From: an uncultured Bacteroidales bacterium
GTDB lineage: Bacteria > Bacteroidota > Bacteroidia > Bacteroidales > WCHB1-69
Length of the DNA stretch: 22,555 bases
Reading direction: 5' to 3'
Assembly: GCA_937901455.1 (NCBI GenBank)
Contig: CALDIA010000216.1
Coordinates: forward strand, 1 to 22,555
The position numbers and the translations under genes were made by a program. The notes under the pieces are model-generated. The model saw nothing but the letters and a program-made list of their open reading frames with translations, had not been told where the DNA came from and searched no databases. Positions 7,303-14,420 of the stretch are shown one piece after another (within the stretch, counting starts at the first letter, position 1; the number at the start of each line of letters is the position of its first letter).

Positions 7303-7998
7303 CTAATTTACATGATTCCACAATCCTCCAAGTATTTCCTCTCCGCATAAAGCCAGATCCACCAATGCTGACCCAGGCAACCCCGCAACATAAGCTATTG
7401 TCCCTATTGTCGTTTCGAAATGACCGTCAAGCTGATATGTCATGCAGGAGCTCAATTGACGCTCCAAACGAGTATCACCCTCTTGATTGTTATAATGTTC
7501 TCGAGGGAACTGTCGCTTTAACTCCATAGAGCTTAGTGTATAAAAAGCTTTCGAAATTCCAAGAAATGTATAGGCGTAAACTGTGACTCTAATTTTTGCA
7601 TCATTACTGAGGTTGGAATATATGATCATAGTATCTACATTCGCCATGCGTGCGCATAAGATGTCATATTGATAGGCGTATTGTTTAAAATCATTGTTAA
7701 TCAAATAATAAAAAGTTTTTTCTAAAATTGAAATCGAATCCACGGATGGCATTGCAAATTCATGCAAATCAAAAGAGGCTTCAAAATAACCAGCAATTGC
7801 ATCCTCAAGACTTTCAGTATATTCCTCTCCACAAACAATCTGCAGGCAGCAATCAGTTGTGGCATCTACAATCCATGAAAGTGCTTCAGGGTTGAATGCT
7901 GTCTCAAAATCTTTCCCAGGCATAGGTTCCTTCTCGCAACCAGCAAAAAACAAGAGAACAGTGCTGATTAGAAAATAAATGAATAACTTTTTCATCAT
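7303..7998 (-). CDS. lipoprotein of unknown function, first gene of the set
   Basis: A 231-aa predicted lipoprotein with signal MMKKLFIYFLISTVLLFFAG and lipobox FAGC, lipidated at C21. A cysteine cluster lies at 50-56 (CCLQIVC) and the central part is helical. The end (about 195-228) is a small-residue-rich hydrophobic stretch with glycines (GTIAYVAGLPGSALVDLALC) that could insert in or pack against a membrane. I recognise no family. It is the first gene downstream of the minus-strand promoter at 8081-8107 and is followed within 6 nt by two tiny membrane-protein genes. Confidence 0.66.
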   Translation of the reverse strand: MMKKLFIYFLISTVLLFFAGCEKEPMPGKDFETAFNPEALSWIVDATTDCCLQIVCGEEYTESLEDAIAGYFEASFDLHEFAMPSVDSISILEKTFYYLINNDFKQYAYQYDILCARMANVDTMIIYSNLSNDAKIRVTVYAYTFLGISKAFYTLSSMELKRQFPREHYNNQEGDTRLERQLSSCMTYQLDGHFETTIGTIAYVAGLPGSALVDLALCGEEILGGLWNHVN

Positions 7999-8048
7999 TA
8001 TTAATTTTTATAAGGATAATAAAGGGTTGTATGTTTGATATTAGTAGT
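7978..8048. repeat. 71-bp leader/start-codon repeat, copy 3
   Basis: Identical over 71 bases to 4632-4702. It covers the first codons and the 5' leader of the gene at 7303-7998. Homology stops sharply at both ends. Confidence 0.88.
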
Positions 8049-8080
8049 AGGCCTATTCATTGGTTGTTTGGTTTCGGGAG

Positions 8081-8107
8081 CAAATTTAGTAATACATATA
8101 ATACAAA
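8081..8107 (-). promoter_or_regulatory. candidate promoter of the minus-strand lipoprotein set
   Basis: On the minus strand TAAATTTG (8088-8081) matches the -7 element TAnnTTTG. The nearest TTG ends a T-rich run at 8104, only 15 nt upstream, shorter than the usual 19-21 nt, so the -33 side is poor. The same odd spacing (T run ending in G, 15 nt, TAnnTTTG) occurs at 11497-11527 upstream of the right PKD gene. The 11-bp array begins 50 bp upstream. Confidence 0.5.
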
Positions 8108-8137
8108 AAACACCTGTCAAGCCCCGAAATCTCAACT

Positions 8138-8219
8138 ATGCCGAAATTATGCCGAATATGCCGAATATGCCGAAATTATGCCGAAATTATGCCGAAATTA
8201 TGCCGAAATTATGCCGAAA
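8138..8219. repeat. tandem 11-bp repeat array A (ATGCCGAAATT)
   Basis: Eight head-to-tail units start at 8138, 8149, 8158, 8167, 8178, 8189, 8200 and 8211. Five are the full 11-mer ATGCCGAAATT, two are the 9-mer ATGCCGAAT and the last is ATGCCGAAA. The unit is close to one helical turn, so the repeats face the same side of the DNA. The array lies between a minus-strand promoter (8081-8107) and the plus-strand promoter of the LytTR gene, as a shared operator would. Confidence 0.92.
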
Positions 8220-8256
8220 CACCATTCCACAACATGGGCATTATACATAAAAAACG

Positions 8257-8264
8257 TATTTTTG
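8257..8264 (+). promoter_or_regulatory. -7 element of the LytTR regulator gene
   Basis: TATTTTTG followed by CC fits the -7 element seen before tuf, the hydrogenase operon and other genes here. There is no TTG about 20 nt upstream, which would suit a promoter that needs an activator. The start codon is 22 nt downstream. Confidence 0.55.
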
Positions 8265-8285
8265 CCGCATTAAAACCCGATAAAA

Positions 8286-9074
8286 ATGAAAAAATCTGGA
8301 AACTTTTGGCGCATCCTATTACATCTCCTGTTTTGGGCAAGCTTCTTCTACATCTTCATCGTATGCAACTTCTTCAGGCCCTACCCTTTCTATCATCCCT
8401 ATAAAGAGTGGGTCCTTGGTTTCCTGATCATGGCTGCCTGCTACGCCACCTACTTTTGGACCGTCCCCAGATTCTACCTGAACGGATACACCAAAAAGTT
8501 CTTTTTAGTCTCCTTGGCAGGATGCCTGCTCCTGACCGCCTTCGAAATGGGCTTCCTCTGGAACGACATCATGCCTTTCGCCAAACAGCGCCCCGACCTC
8601 CGGTCGATCTATATGCTGCAGATGTTTGTCATGATCCTGCTCCGCGACGGATGCCTTGTCGGCCTTTTCTTTATCCTGAAAACCGACCAATACTATGCCG
8701 CTGAACTGCACAAAATAAACACCAAACATATCGCTGAAAGCTCCCTGCTCACCATTGCTGTCCAAAACAACAACACCGTTCAGGTCCCCTTGAAGGACAT
8801 TGTATATATCCGCCACCAGAAAAACTATTCATACTACTATCTTACCGACGGCAGAAACTTGTGCCAATACATCTCCCTGTCCAAAATTGAAGAAAACATA
8901 CCTGCAGACACCTTTGTCAGAATCAACAAAAATACTTTGTTGAACATACAGCACATTGTACAAACCAACATTCAGCAACACACAATTACCACTACCCTCA
9001 CGAACCTGCAGACTGGCGGACCCGTCACGCTGAGTCTTTCGCCCATCTATGCACAATCCATTATGGATTTATAA
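8286..9074 (+). CDS. membrane-anchored LytTR-family DNA-binding regulator
   Basis: A 262-aa protein with four predicted membrane helices (about 9-29, 41-61, 70-92 and 107-131), a short linker, and a LytTR DNA-binding domain at about 154-258. The domain shows the usual order: VPLKDIVYIRHQKNYSYYYL, a stretch ending in SLSKIEENIP, then FVRINKNTLLNIQHI. There is no receiver or kinase domain, so it would be a one-component regulator held in the inner membrane, a layout common in Bacteroidota. It lacks an obvious ligand site in the helices. It stands alone on the plus strand amid minus-strand surface-protein genes, with array A 67 bp upstream. LytTR proteins bind short direct repeats, so the array is the natural candidate operator (inference). 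A shrunken relic of a related gene lies at 11660-11776. Confidence 0.85.
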   Translation: MKKSGNFWRILLHLLFWASFFYIFIVCNFFRPYPFYHPYKEWVLGFLIMAACYATYFWTVPRFYLNGYTKKFFLVSLAGCLLLTAFEMGFLWNDIMPFAKQRPDLRSIYMLQMFVMILLRDGCLVGLFFILKTDQYYAAELHKINTKHIAESSLLTIAVQNNNTVQVPLKDIVYIRHQKNYSYYYLTDGRNLCQYISLSKIEENIPADTFVRINKNTLLNIQHIVQTNIQQHTITTTLTNLQTGGPVTLSLSPIYAQSIMDL

Positions 9075-9115
9075 GGAAAGTGTTTGGCAAAAAAACGACT
9101 TCACCGTATTGAACA

Positions 9116-9152
9116 AACCCCGGACCTCATTCTGGGAAATAGGCTCGGGGTT
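9116..9152. terminator. hairpin between converging LytTR and barrel genes
   Basis: AACCCCG (9116-9122) pairs with CGGGGTT (9146-9152), and an inner CCT/AGG can add three more pairs. It lies between the stop of the plus-strand LytTR gene and the stop of the minus-strand barrel gene, where a shared terminator is expected. The T tract on either side is weak. Confidence 0.4.
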
Positions 9153-9176
9153 AATATTTTACAGGGTGGCGGGATT

Positions 9177-9758
9177 TCAGAAACTAAACCCTATTTTAAA
9201 TGTAAATCCTGTCAGCAGCGGAACATCCATGCCATAACTGATACCTCCATAAAAGCCATGTCGATTGGTCAGTTTATAATGGACACCCATAAACAAAGAA
9301 GCAAAAAAACCAAACTCGGAAGAGAGTTTGACTGGTTCACAACCTCTATAGCTCTGTGGGATATCTAACAAACCGATGGCCCCGGCACTCAACATGAGCA
9401 TAGGGCTCCATCTCGTCTTTGCCAAGACGATGTAACGAAAATTGACATATAGCCGAAAGACAAACTCATCAATATCAAATTCCTCATAATGATTGGCAAA
9501 GTGGTCCACTCCCTTGAAATCCAAATAGTCGAAGCTCAACCCTCCTCCCAGAACCAAATGGGGATTGAACTGTTTTCCATAAATCTCATGAATACCTACA
9601 CCACCGCCAAAACGACCGGAATTGAAATTGAACAACCCATCCAACTCAACTGCATGATAGGGGACTCCCTTGGAAGATTTTGTGGTAAGTAACGTATCCT
9701 GTGCCTGCATGAATGACACAGAGAAAAACATTAATGATAAAATCAATACTTTTTTCAT
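9177..9758 (-). CDS. small outer-membrane beta-barrel-like protein (right copy)
   Basis: A 193-aa protein with a signal peptide (MKKVLILSLMFFSVSFMQAQ, cut likely after residue 18 or 19), glycine-rich strands (RFGGGVGI, LVLGGGLSFDYLDF) and a final Phe, as in outer-membrane barrels. It is the paralogue of 1795-2376 and has the same length. It starts 32 nt downstream of the stop of the PKD gene at 9791-11467, so the two are very probably one transcript. The PKD-then-barrel order is kept in both copies, which suggests that the two proteins work together; no known function is recognised. Confidence 0.77.
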   Translation of the reverse strand: MKKVLILSLMFFSVSFMQAQDTLLTTKSSKGVPYHAVELDGLFNFNSGRFGGGVGIHEIYGKQFNPHLVLGGGLSFDYLDFKGVDHFANHYEEFDIDEFVFRLYVNFRYIVLAKTRWSPMLMLSAGAIGLLDIPQSYRGCEPVKLSSEFGFFASLFMGVHYKLTNRHGFYGGISYGMDVPLLTGFTFKIGFSF

Positions 9759-9790
9759 AATTATTAAGTTTTTGACAATTTTTTTCTATT

Positions 9791-11467
9791 TTATCTACAG
9801 GTTTTATCATGCAAGAACAAAGCCGCATCAGAACTCATGATTTCTGATGTAACGCTAGATTGAACCACATATTTTGAATAAATATCATCTCTTCGAATCC
9901 TGAATCTTTGTCCGACCCCATAATCATAATTATTAACTTTCCTATTGTAAACACTCAGACCATTAGGATGAATCTCTGTAAACACATCGCAAACCCTGCT
10001 TGTACTATTCGTAAGGAATCCGCCGAACGAATTGCGCAACCTGTAAGCATTGCTCCTTTTCCAGTTGCCATTTGGACGTTTCGAGTAATGTGTCGTCTTT
10101 ACCACAATTCGATGAAACGGATAAACATTATAAGTTGAAAAAACATGTAATATCTTGTGAGTATCATCCGTGCTAACAACCGTAGAAATATCTCTGGAAA
10201 GATTCTTACAACAATTATCTGTACCTTTCACTGGAATCACACAGCCATTAGAAGCAACACAGCCGTCCGAATAGGTAATTGTCACTTGAACGTTAAAGCG
10301 CCCGTCATTTCTATATAGTATGGTCGGTTCTGCTTCTGTAGAATTGTCCCCATTGCCAAAGGACCAGTTGTAACTCACTATCGTTGCATCTTCATCACAA
10401 TGATGTGGATACAGTCCCATCTTAAATAACATTCCACTATCTGTTAACATGGATACAGGATCCGAGAAAAAAACTACGCAATTTGATATTTTAACGACAT
10501 GCGAACACTGAAAAGACTCTCCATTCTTAAGAGAAATGTAGATTGTGACAAGATAACTGCCTGGTGCTTCATATTGATGTGTAGGAATTAACTCCGTTGA
10601 TGTTGTATTGTCCCCGAAATCCCAAACAATATGATCAACCATACCCCGATGGGAAACAATTTCAAATTGGAAAGTTCTAGGACATTGATCATTTATCAAT
10701 GTAGTAATCAGTTGCATATAGTCACATGGATCTTCGTCTTCATCAAGATCTTCTACGAATTTGGGGTCCACTATCGGATAGGCGATTCTCTCTTTATAAG
10801 CTTTAAAAGTACCTCCAAACTCACCAAAATTATACCAAAAAGACAAAACCGTACTTAAATTCTGGATATTCTTTTGAGGAATGAGCACTTGTTGTTCTTG
10901 TCCATAAAGATAAATATCATCCCCAATAATAATGGCATTGTCTGTATTCAGTAAACTTCGCATATAATCAGATATAATATAATGGTTATTAGGGTTATAA
11001 GATGGGGACAGGCCTCTATTATGCTCCAATATTAATAATTCGGCTTCTATTTTACTCCTGAGCGATGAGAAACCTAAGAAAGAGTCAAATATGTATAATA
11101 TGGGGGTCGTTGGGAAACTATCTGCGGAAAGGAAAATTTCATAGGCTTCCGTATTGTTAATCAATGAATCTATCATATTGGAATAATAAATAAGAGTATC
11201 ATACAACAAAGATAGTACGGAGTCATTTGGTATTTCAAGGATGTTGCATACAGGGCTTTTCTGAATATCCAAAGAGGAGATACAAGATAAAAATTGTTGA
11301 ACCTCATTTATCGTCGAGAATTGATTTAATAACGATGTAGAGTAGAAACCACCCTCTACTTGAAGTGGAATGTCTTCTTCTTGCAAAATCTGTTCTTGAT
11401 AATAGGTCTGTGAATAGAGGCTTCCTAAAAGTACTGTTAACAAAAAGCATAAGATAAACTTTTTCAT
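9791..11467 (-). CDS. secreted PKD-domain protein (intact copy)
   Basis: A 558-aa exported protein: signal peptide at 1-19 (MKKFILCFLLTVLLGSLYS), an unrecognised helical N-terminal domain (about 20-260), a first PKD repeat at about 265-328 (VWDFGDNTTS, then HQYEAPGSYLVTIYI), a second at about 358-415 (YNWSFGNGDNSTEAEPTILY), a CC pair at 419-420, and an unrecognised basic, aromatic C-terminal domain (about 430-558) ending in HDKTCR. PKD repeats are Ig-like folds used for binding sugars or proteins outside the cell. No type IX secretion C-terminal domain is visible. It has a pseudogenised paralogue at 2400-4070. It is transcribed away from array B, with a -7 element at 11497-11504. Confidence 0.8.
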   Translation of the reverse strand: MKKFILCFLLTVLLGSLYSQTYYQEQILQEEDIPLQVEGGFYSTSLLNQFSTINEVQQFLSCISSLDIQKSPVCNILEIPNDSVLSLLYDTLIYYSNMIDSLINNTEAYEIFLSADSFPTTPILYIFDSFLGFSSLRSKIEAELLILEHNRGLSPSYNPNNHYIISDYMRSLLNTDNAIIIGDDIYLYGQEQQVLIPQKNIQNLSTVLSFWYNFGEFGGTFKAYKERIAYPIVDPKFVEDLDEDEDPCDYMQLITTLINDQCPRTFQFEIVSHRGMVDHIVWDFGDNTTSTELIPTHQYEAPGSYLVTIYISLKNGESFQCSHVVKISNCVVFFSDPVSMLTDSGMLFKMGLYPHHCDEDATIVSYNWSFGNGDNSTEAEPTILYRNDGRFNVQVTITYSDGCVASNGCVIPVKGTDNCCKNLSRDISTVVSTDDTHKILHVFSTYNVYPFHRIVVKTTHYSKRPNGNWKRSNAYRLRNSFGGFLTNSTSRVCDVFTEIHPNGLSVYNRKVNNYDYGVGQRFRIRRDDIYSKYVVQSSVTSEIMSSDAALFLHDKTCR

Positions 11468-11496
11468 AATCGAAATTTTTAAAGATGTGCTGATGG

Positions 11497-11527
11497 CAAA
11501 TATACATTTTCATTTTTAACAAAAAAA
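11497..11527 (-). promoter_or_regulatory. promoter of the PKD/barrel pair
   Basis: On the minus strand TATATTTG (11504-11497) matches TAnnTTTG, with a T run ending in G at 11520 lying 15 nt upstream. This layout matches that at 8081-8107, and the distance to the nearest 11-bp array is 50-51 bp in both. The start codon is 30 nt downstream of the -7 element. Confidence 0.58.
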
Positions 11528-11554
11528 TCCCTCTATCTTCAGAAATCCCAAATT

Positions 11555-11595
11555 ATGCCGAAATTATGCCATCATGCCGAAATTATGCCGAAATT
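11555..11595. repeat. tandem 11-bp repeat array B
   Basis: Units start at 11555, 11566, 11574 and 11585. Three are the full ATGCCGAAATT and one is broken (ATGCC then ATC). The last unit starts 75 bp before an ATG at 11660, exactly the distance from the last unit of array A (8211) to the LytTR start codon (8286). Confidence 0.88.
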
Positions 11596-11659
11596 ATTTG
11601 TATCAACACTGCGATTGATAGAAAAAAAGCGTACTTTTATCACATCAAAAACCGCTAAA

Positions 11660-11776
11660 ATGAAAAATTTTGGACACTTTTGGCGCATTGCCACACATCC
11701 TCACAGACCCGCATACTGGGGGACGTGTCACGCTGAGCCTTTCGCCCATCTATGCACAATCCATTATGGATTTATA
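11660..11776 (+). pseudogene. relic of a LytTR regulator gene, internally deleted
   Basis: The first codons (MKN, then GHFWRI) resemble the start of the LytTR gene at 8286 (MKKSGNFWRI). From 11715 on, the sequence matches the 3' end and downstream flank of that gene (9012-9101) in all but about four of 90 bases, up to 11804. Roughly 650 bp of the middle are missing and the 3' part is out of frame, so no regulator can be made. Its -7 element is degraded (TACTTTTA in place of TATTTTTG). The 5' side is much more diverged from the intact gene than the 3' side, so the relic is a mosaic. Confidence 0.8.
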
Positions 11777-11844
11777 AGGAAAGTGTTTGGCAAAAAAACG
11801 ACTTCTCTCACTTTGTATTGAACAAACAGAATATTCAATAGCCG

Positions 11845-11873
11845 TTGTGCAATCCACTTTTTTTGTATTTTTG
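11845..11873 (+). promoter_or_regulatory. promoter of dsrC
   Basis: TTG (11845-11847), an 18-nt spacer and TATTTTTG (11866-11873) form a Bacteroidota promoter. Transcription would start near 11879, about 23 nt before the dsrC start codon. This marks the right boundary of the island. Confidence 0.62.
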
Positions 11874-11901
11874 CGCTTCACATTTTAAACACATCAGAAT
11901 T

Positions 11902-12219
11902 ATGGCAAACATAGAATTTAACGGCAAGACGTACGAGCTGGACGGTGACGGTTTCATGGTAAAGCCCGAAGAATGGACCGAAGATTTGGCCAACGTCATT
12001 GCCAAGGAAGACGGCATTAACGAATTGACGGAGAATCATTGGAAAGTGATCCGTTGCATTCGCGAGAACTACGAGGAGAAAGGCATCGCCCCCATGGTGC
12101 GCACCATCTGCAAAACTGCCGATCTCAAGTTGAAAGAGATATACGAGCTTTTTCCGCTGGGTCCTGCCAGAGGCGCCTGTCGCGTAGCTGGTCTGCCGAA
12201 ACCGGAAGGGTGCGTATAG
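11902..12219 (+). CDS. dsrC: DsrC/TusE-family sulfur-carrier protein
   Basis: A 105-aa cytoplasmic protein of the DsrC/TusE/DsvC family with the full C-terminal arm: ARGACRVAGLPKPEGCV, with C93 and the penultimate C104. Both cysteines are kept, as in true DsrC, which can form an intramolecular disulfide or trisulfide; simple TusE proteins need only the last one. In sulfate/sulfite reducers DsrC carries sulfur for DsrAB and is re-reduced by the DsrMK(JOP) membrane complex. The start at 11902 (MANIEFNGKTYELDGDGF) matches family N-termini; an upstream in-frame start at 11845 overlaps the promoter. The next gene, 28 nt downstream, is a DsrM-like membrane protein, supporting a redox link. No dsrAB or tusBCD is present here. 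Confidence 0.88.
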   Translation: MANIEFNGKTYELDGDGFMVKPEEWTEDLANVIAKEDGINELTENHWKVIRCIRENYEEKGIAPMVRTICKTADLKLKEIYELFPLGPARGACRVAGLPKPEGCV

Positions 12220-12247
12220 TCTAACAATATATTAAAACCACCTACTT

Positions 12248-12892
12248 ATGACGGCAATTCAATACATCGCCCTTGCGGCGGTCGCGTTTTGTATTTGCGG
12301 GCTATCCACATTTTTTTTCAAGATAGTCAGGTTAGGCAAGCCCAAAGATCTTTCTGAGAAAAGTGGCGATGTTGCCAAAGGCGTGGTGTATTCGAACACC
12401 GAGGCCATGATGCCCCAGAACAAGGAGTCGGCTTACCTGCACCTACCAGAGTATGCAGCTGGCATTCTGTTCCATATCGGCAGTTTTGTGAGCTTGCTCA
12501 TTTTCGTGCTTTCCTTTTTCCCCTTCTTTAACAGGTGGATAGGCGGGACCGACAGGATTCACTACCTCATTGCATTGCTGCCTTTGGCAGGTTGCATTTG
12601 TGGTTACATTTTGTTGTGCCGCCGATACCTGAACAAGGAGATGCGCGCATGGTCCACTATTGACGACTACCTGGCCAATTTTCTGACCTCCACTTTCCAG
12701 TTGATGACCTTGCTGTTTCTTCTATTCCCAACCACAAAGGCTGTGGTGGTCATCTACTACATTGCCTGCTGCCTGCTGTTCTGCTACATGCCCTTCGGTA
12801 AGTTACGGCATGTCGTGTACTACTTCGCCGCAAGATATCACCTTGGTTTCTTCTACGGATGGCGCAACGTATGGCCACCAAAAAAATCATAA
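12248..12892 (+). CDS. NarI/DsrM-like membrane cytochrome b subunit
   Basis: A 214-aa protein with about five or six membrane helices (around 5-26, 70-95, 104-124, 145-162, 166-180) and a long soluble stretch after the first helix. Features recalling the NarI/DsrM family are GKPKDL after helix 1, histidines H65 and H76 flanking the second helix, and H188 and H198 in PFGKLRHVVYYF and the following segment near the C-terminus; such histidines bind heme b in relatives. Those proteins pass electrons between the quinone pool and a soluble iron-sulfur partner (NarH or DsrK). It sits 28 nt after dsrC, but no HdrD/DsrK-like gene follows. Family call made by eye; moderately sure. Confidence 0.65.
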   Translation: MTAIQYIALAAVAFCICGLSTFFFKIVRLGKPKDLSEKSGDVAKGVVYSNTEAMMPQNKESAYLHLPEYAAGILFHIGSFVSLLIFVLSFFPFFNRWIGGTDRIHYLIALLPLAGCICGYILLCRRYLNKEMRAWSTIDDYLANFLTSTFQLMTLLFLLFPTTKAVVVIYYIACCLLFCYMPFGKLRHVVYYFAARYHLGFFYGWRNVWPPKKS

Positions 12893-12920
12893 CACCATCA
12901 ACCACTAAAAGTATTTCCAC

Positions 12921-14327
12921 ATGAAACTGAGTTTTCTTGGTGCAACCGAAGAAGTTACGGGCAGCAAATTCCTGCTAACCACCAAAAAAGGCACCAAAAT
13001 ATTGTTAGACTGCGGCATGTACCAAGGCAAGGGCTTGGAAACCGACGGCATGAACCGCGACTTAGGCTTCGACCCAACCGAGATCGACTTTCTCTTACTC
13101 TCTCATGCGCATATCGACCATTCGGGACTTATACCATATATATATAAGAAAGGCTTTCGGGGCAAGGTCTTTTGCACGCCTGCCACGCGCGATCTTTGTG
13201 CCATCATGCTGGCTGACTCCGGACGTATCCAGGAACAAGATGCCACGCAGTTTAACAAAAAGAAGGACCGAGAAGGGCAGAAGCCTATTGAGCCGATATA
13301 CACTGAAAAGGACGCTGCAGAGTGTATGTCTCAGTTTATAAGTATCCCTTACAAGCTGTCGTTCACCATCACGTCCGAGATCACCATTCAGTTCATCTGC
13401 ACAGGCCACATGTTGGGAGGTGCGGCCATTTATATCACTTGCAAAGAGGGTCGCAAGACTCGCACGCTGTGCTATACGGGCGATGTTGGCCGCTACAGCA
13501 AGCAGATACTCCCCGACCCAGAGCCATTCCCCTATGCAGACTATATCATCACCGAGTCCACCTACGGAGACCGTCTACACACCACCTTGGAAGAGGCGGA
13601 ACTGCGACTGATGATGGTTGTGAAGGATGCCTGCGCCAAGCGACGGGGCAAACTGCTCATTCCCTCCTTTGCCATCGGCAGAACGCAAGAAATCGTCTAT
13701 GCCCTGCACCGGCTGAAGCGCGCTGGCAACCTGCCCGACATCGAATGTTTCGTGGATAGCCCCTTGGCGCTTTCGGCCACTAACATCTACCGGCTGCACG
13801 ATGAGGACTTCAATGAGCGCATACGAACCTTCATGGAGCGCACCCAGGACCCATTCGGCTTCGACAAGCTCACCTATGTGCGCACCATCGACGATTCCAA
13901 ACGACTGAACACCTACAATCGCCCATGCATTGTCATCTCCGCCTCAGGCATGATGGAGGCCGGACGTATCAAACACCATCTGGCCAACAATATCGAAGAC
14001 CCCAAAACGACCATTCTCTGCGTAGGCTATTGCGCCCCCACCACCTTAGGCGCCAAAATCATGCGAGGCGACAAAAAAGTCTCCATCTTCGGACAGCTAT
14101 ATGATGTAAAGGCCCACTTGGAACGTATCGATGCCTTCTCTGGTCATGCCGACTACAACGAACTCATCCAATACCTGTCGTGCCAAAAGAACAACAAGAA
14201 GCTCAAACGCATCTTCATTGTACATGGCGAAGGCAACGTGCGCGACACCTACGCCCAACACCTACGCGAAGCCGGATTCAAACAAGCATATGTCCCGAAG
14301 TTCCGGGAAAACATTGAATTGTTGTAG
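12921..14327 (+). CDS. beta-CASP metallo-beta-lactamase, RNase-like
   Basis: A 468-aa protein with the metallo-beta-lactamase zinc site: D30, SHAHIDH at 61-67 (H62, H64, D66, H67), H163 (TGHMLGGA) and D188 (YTGDVGRYS). A beta-CASP domain (about 205-370) follows with SFAIGRTQE and ISASGMMEAGR, then the C-terminal RNA-metabolism segment with FSGHADYNEL (H409) and IVHGE (H435). Such proteins (YSH1/CPSF-73-like bacterial members) are predicted zinc-dependent RNases; the substrate in Bacteroidota is not established. It starts 28 nt after the DsrM-like gene, and could be in the same transcript, although no functional link is known. Confidence 0.85.
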   Translation: MKLSFLGATEEVTGSKFLLTTKKGTKILLDCGMYQGKGLETDGMNRDLGFDPTEIDFLLLSHAHIDHSGLIPYIYKKGFRGKVFCTPATRDLCAIMLADSGRIQEQDATQFNKKKDREGQKPIEPIYTEKDAAECMSQFISIPYKLSFTITSEITIQFICTGHMLGGAAIYITCKEGRKTRTLCYTGDVGRYSKQILPDPEPFPYADYIITESTYGDRLHTTLEEAELRLMMVVKDACAKRRGKLLIPSFAIGRTQEIVYALHRLKRAGNLPDIECFVDSPLALSATNIYRLHDEDFNERIRTFMERTQDPFGFDKLTYVRTIDDSKRLNTYNRPCIVISASGMMEAGRIKHHLANNIEDPKTTILCVGYCAPTTLGAKIMRGDKKVSIFGQLYDVKAHLERIDAFSGHADYNELIQYLSCQKNNKKLKRIFIVHGEGNVRDTYAQHLREAGFKQAYVPKFRENIELL

Positions 14328-14420
14328 CACAGTTAACAATTGTCTGATAATAATTATGGAGAGACGGAATTTTGTGAAGCGTGGACGTAAAGTATCAACA
14401 ATAATCTATCATCTCATCTC

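Noticed and set aside
8138..8219. Short regular repeats as a CRISPR array
   Set aside because: Units are contiguous 9-11 bp without spacers and no cas gene is near.
8031..8404. Plus-strand open frames running through the 11-bp array
   Set aside because: They arise from the repeat itself, lack a promoter or ribosome site and overlap the regulator gene in another frame.
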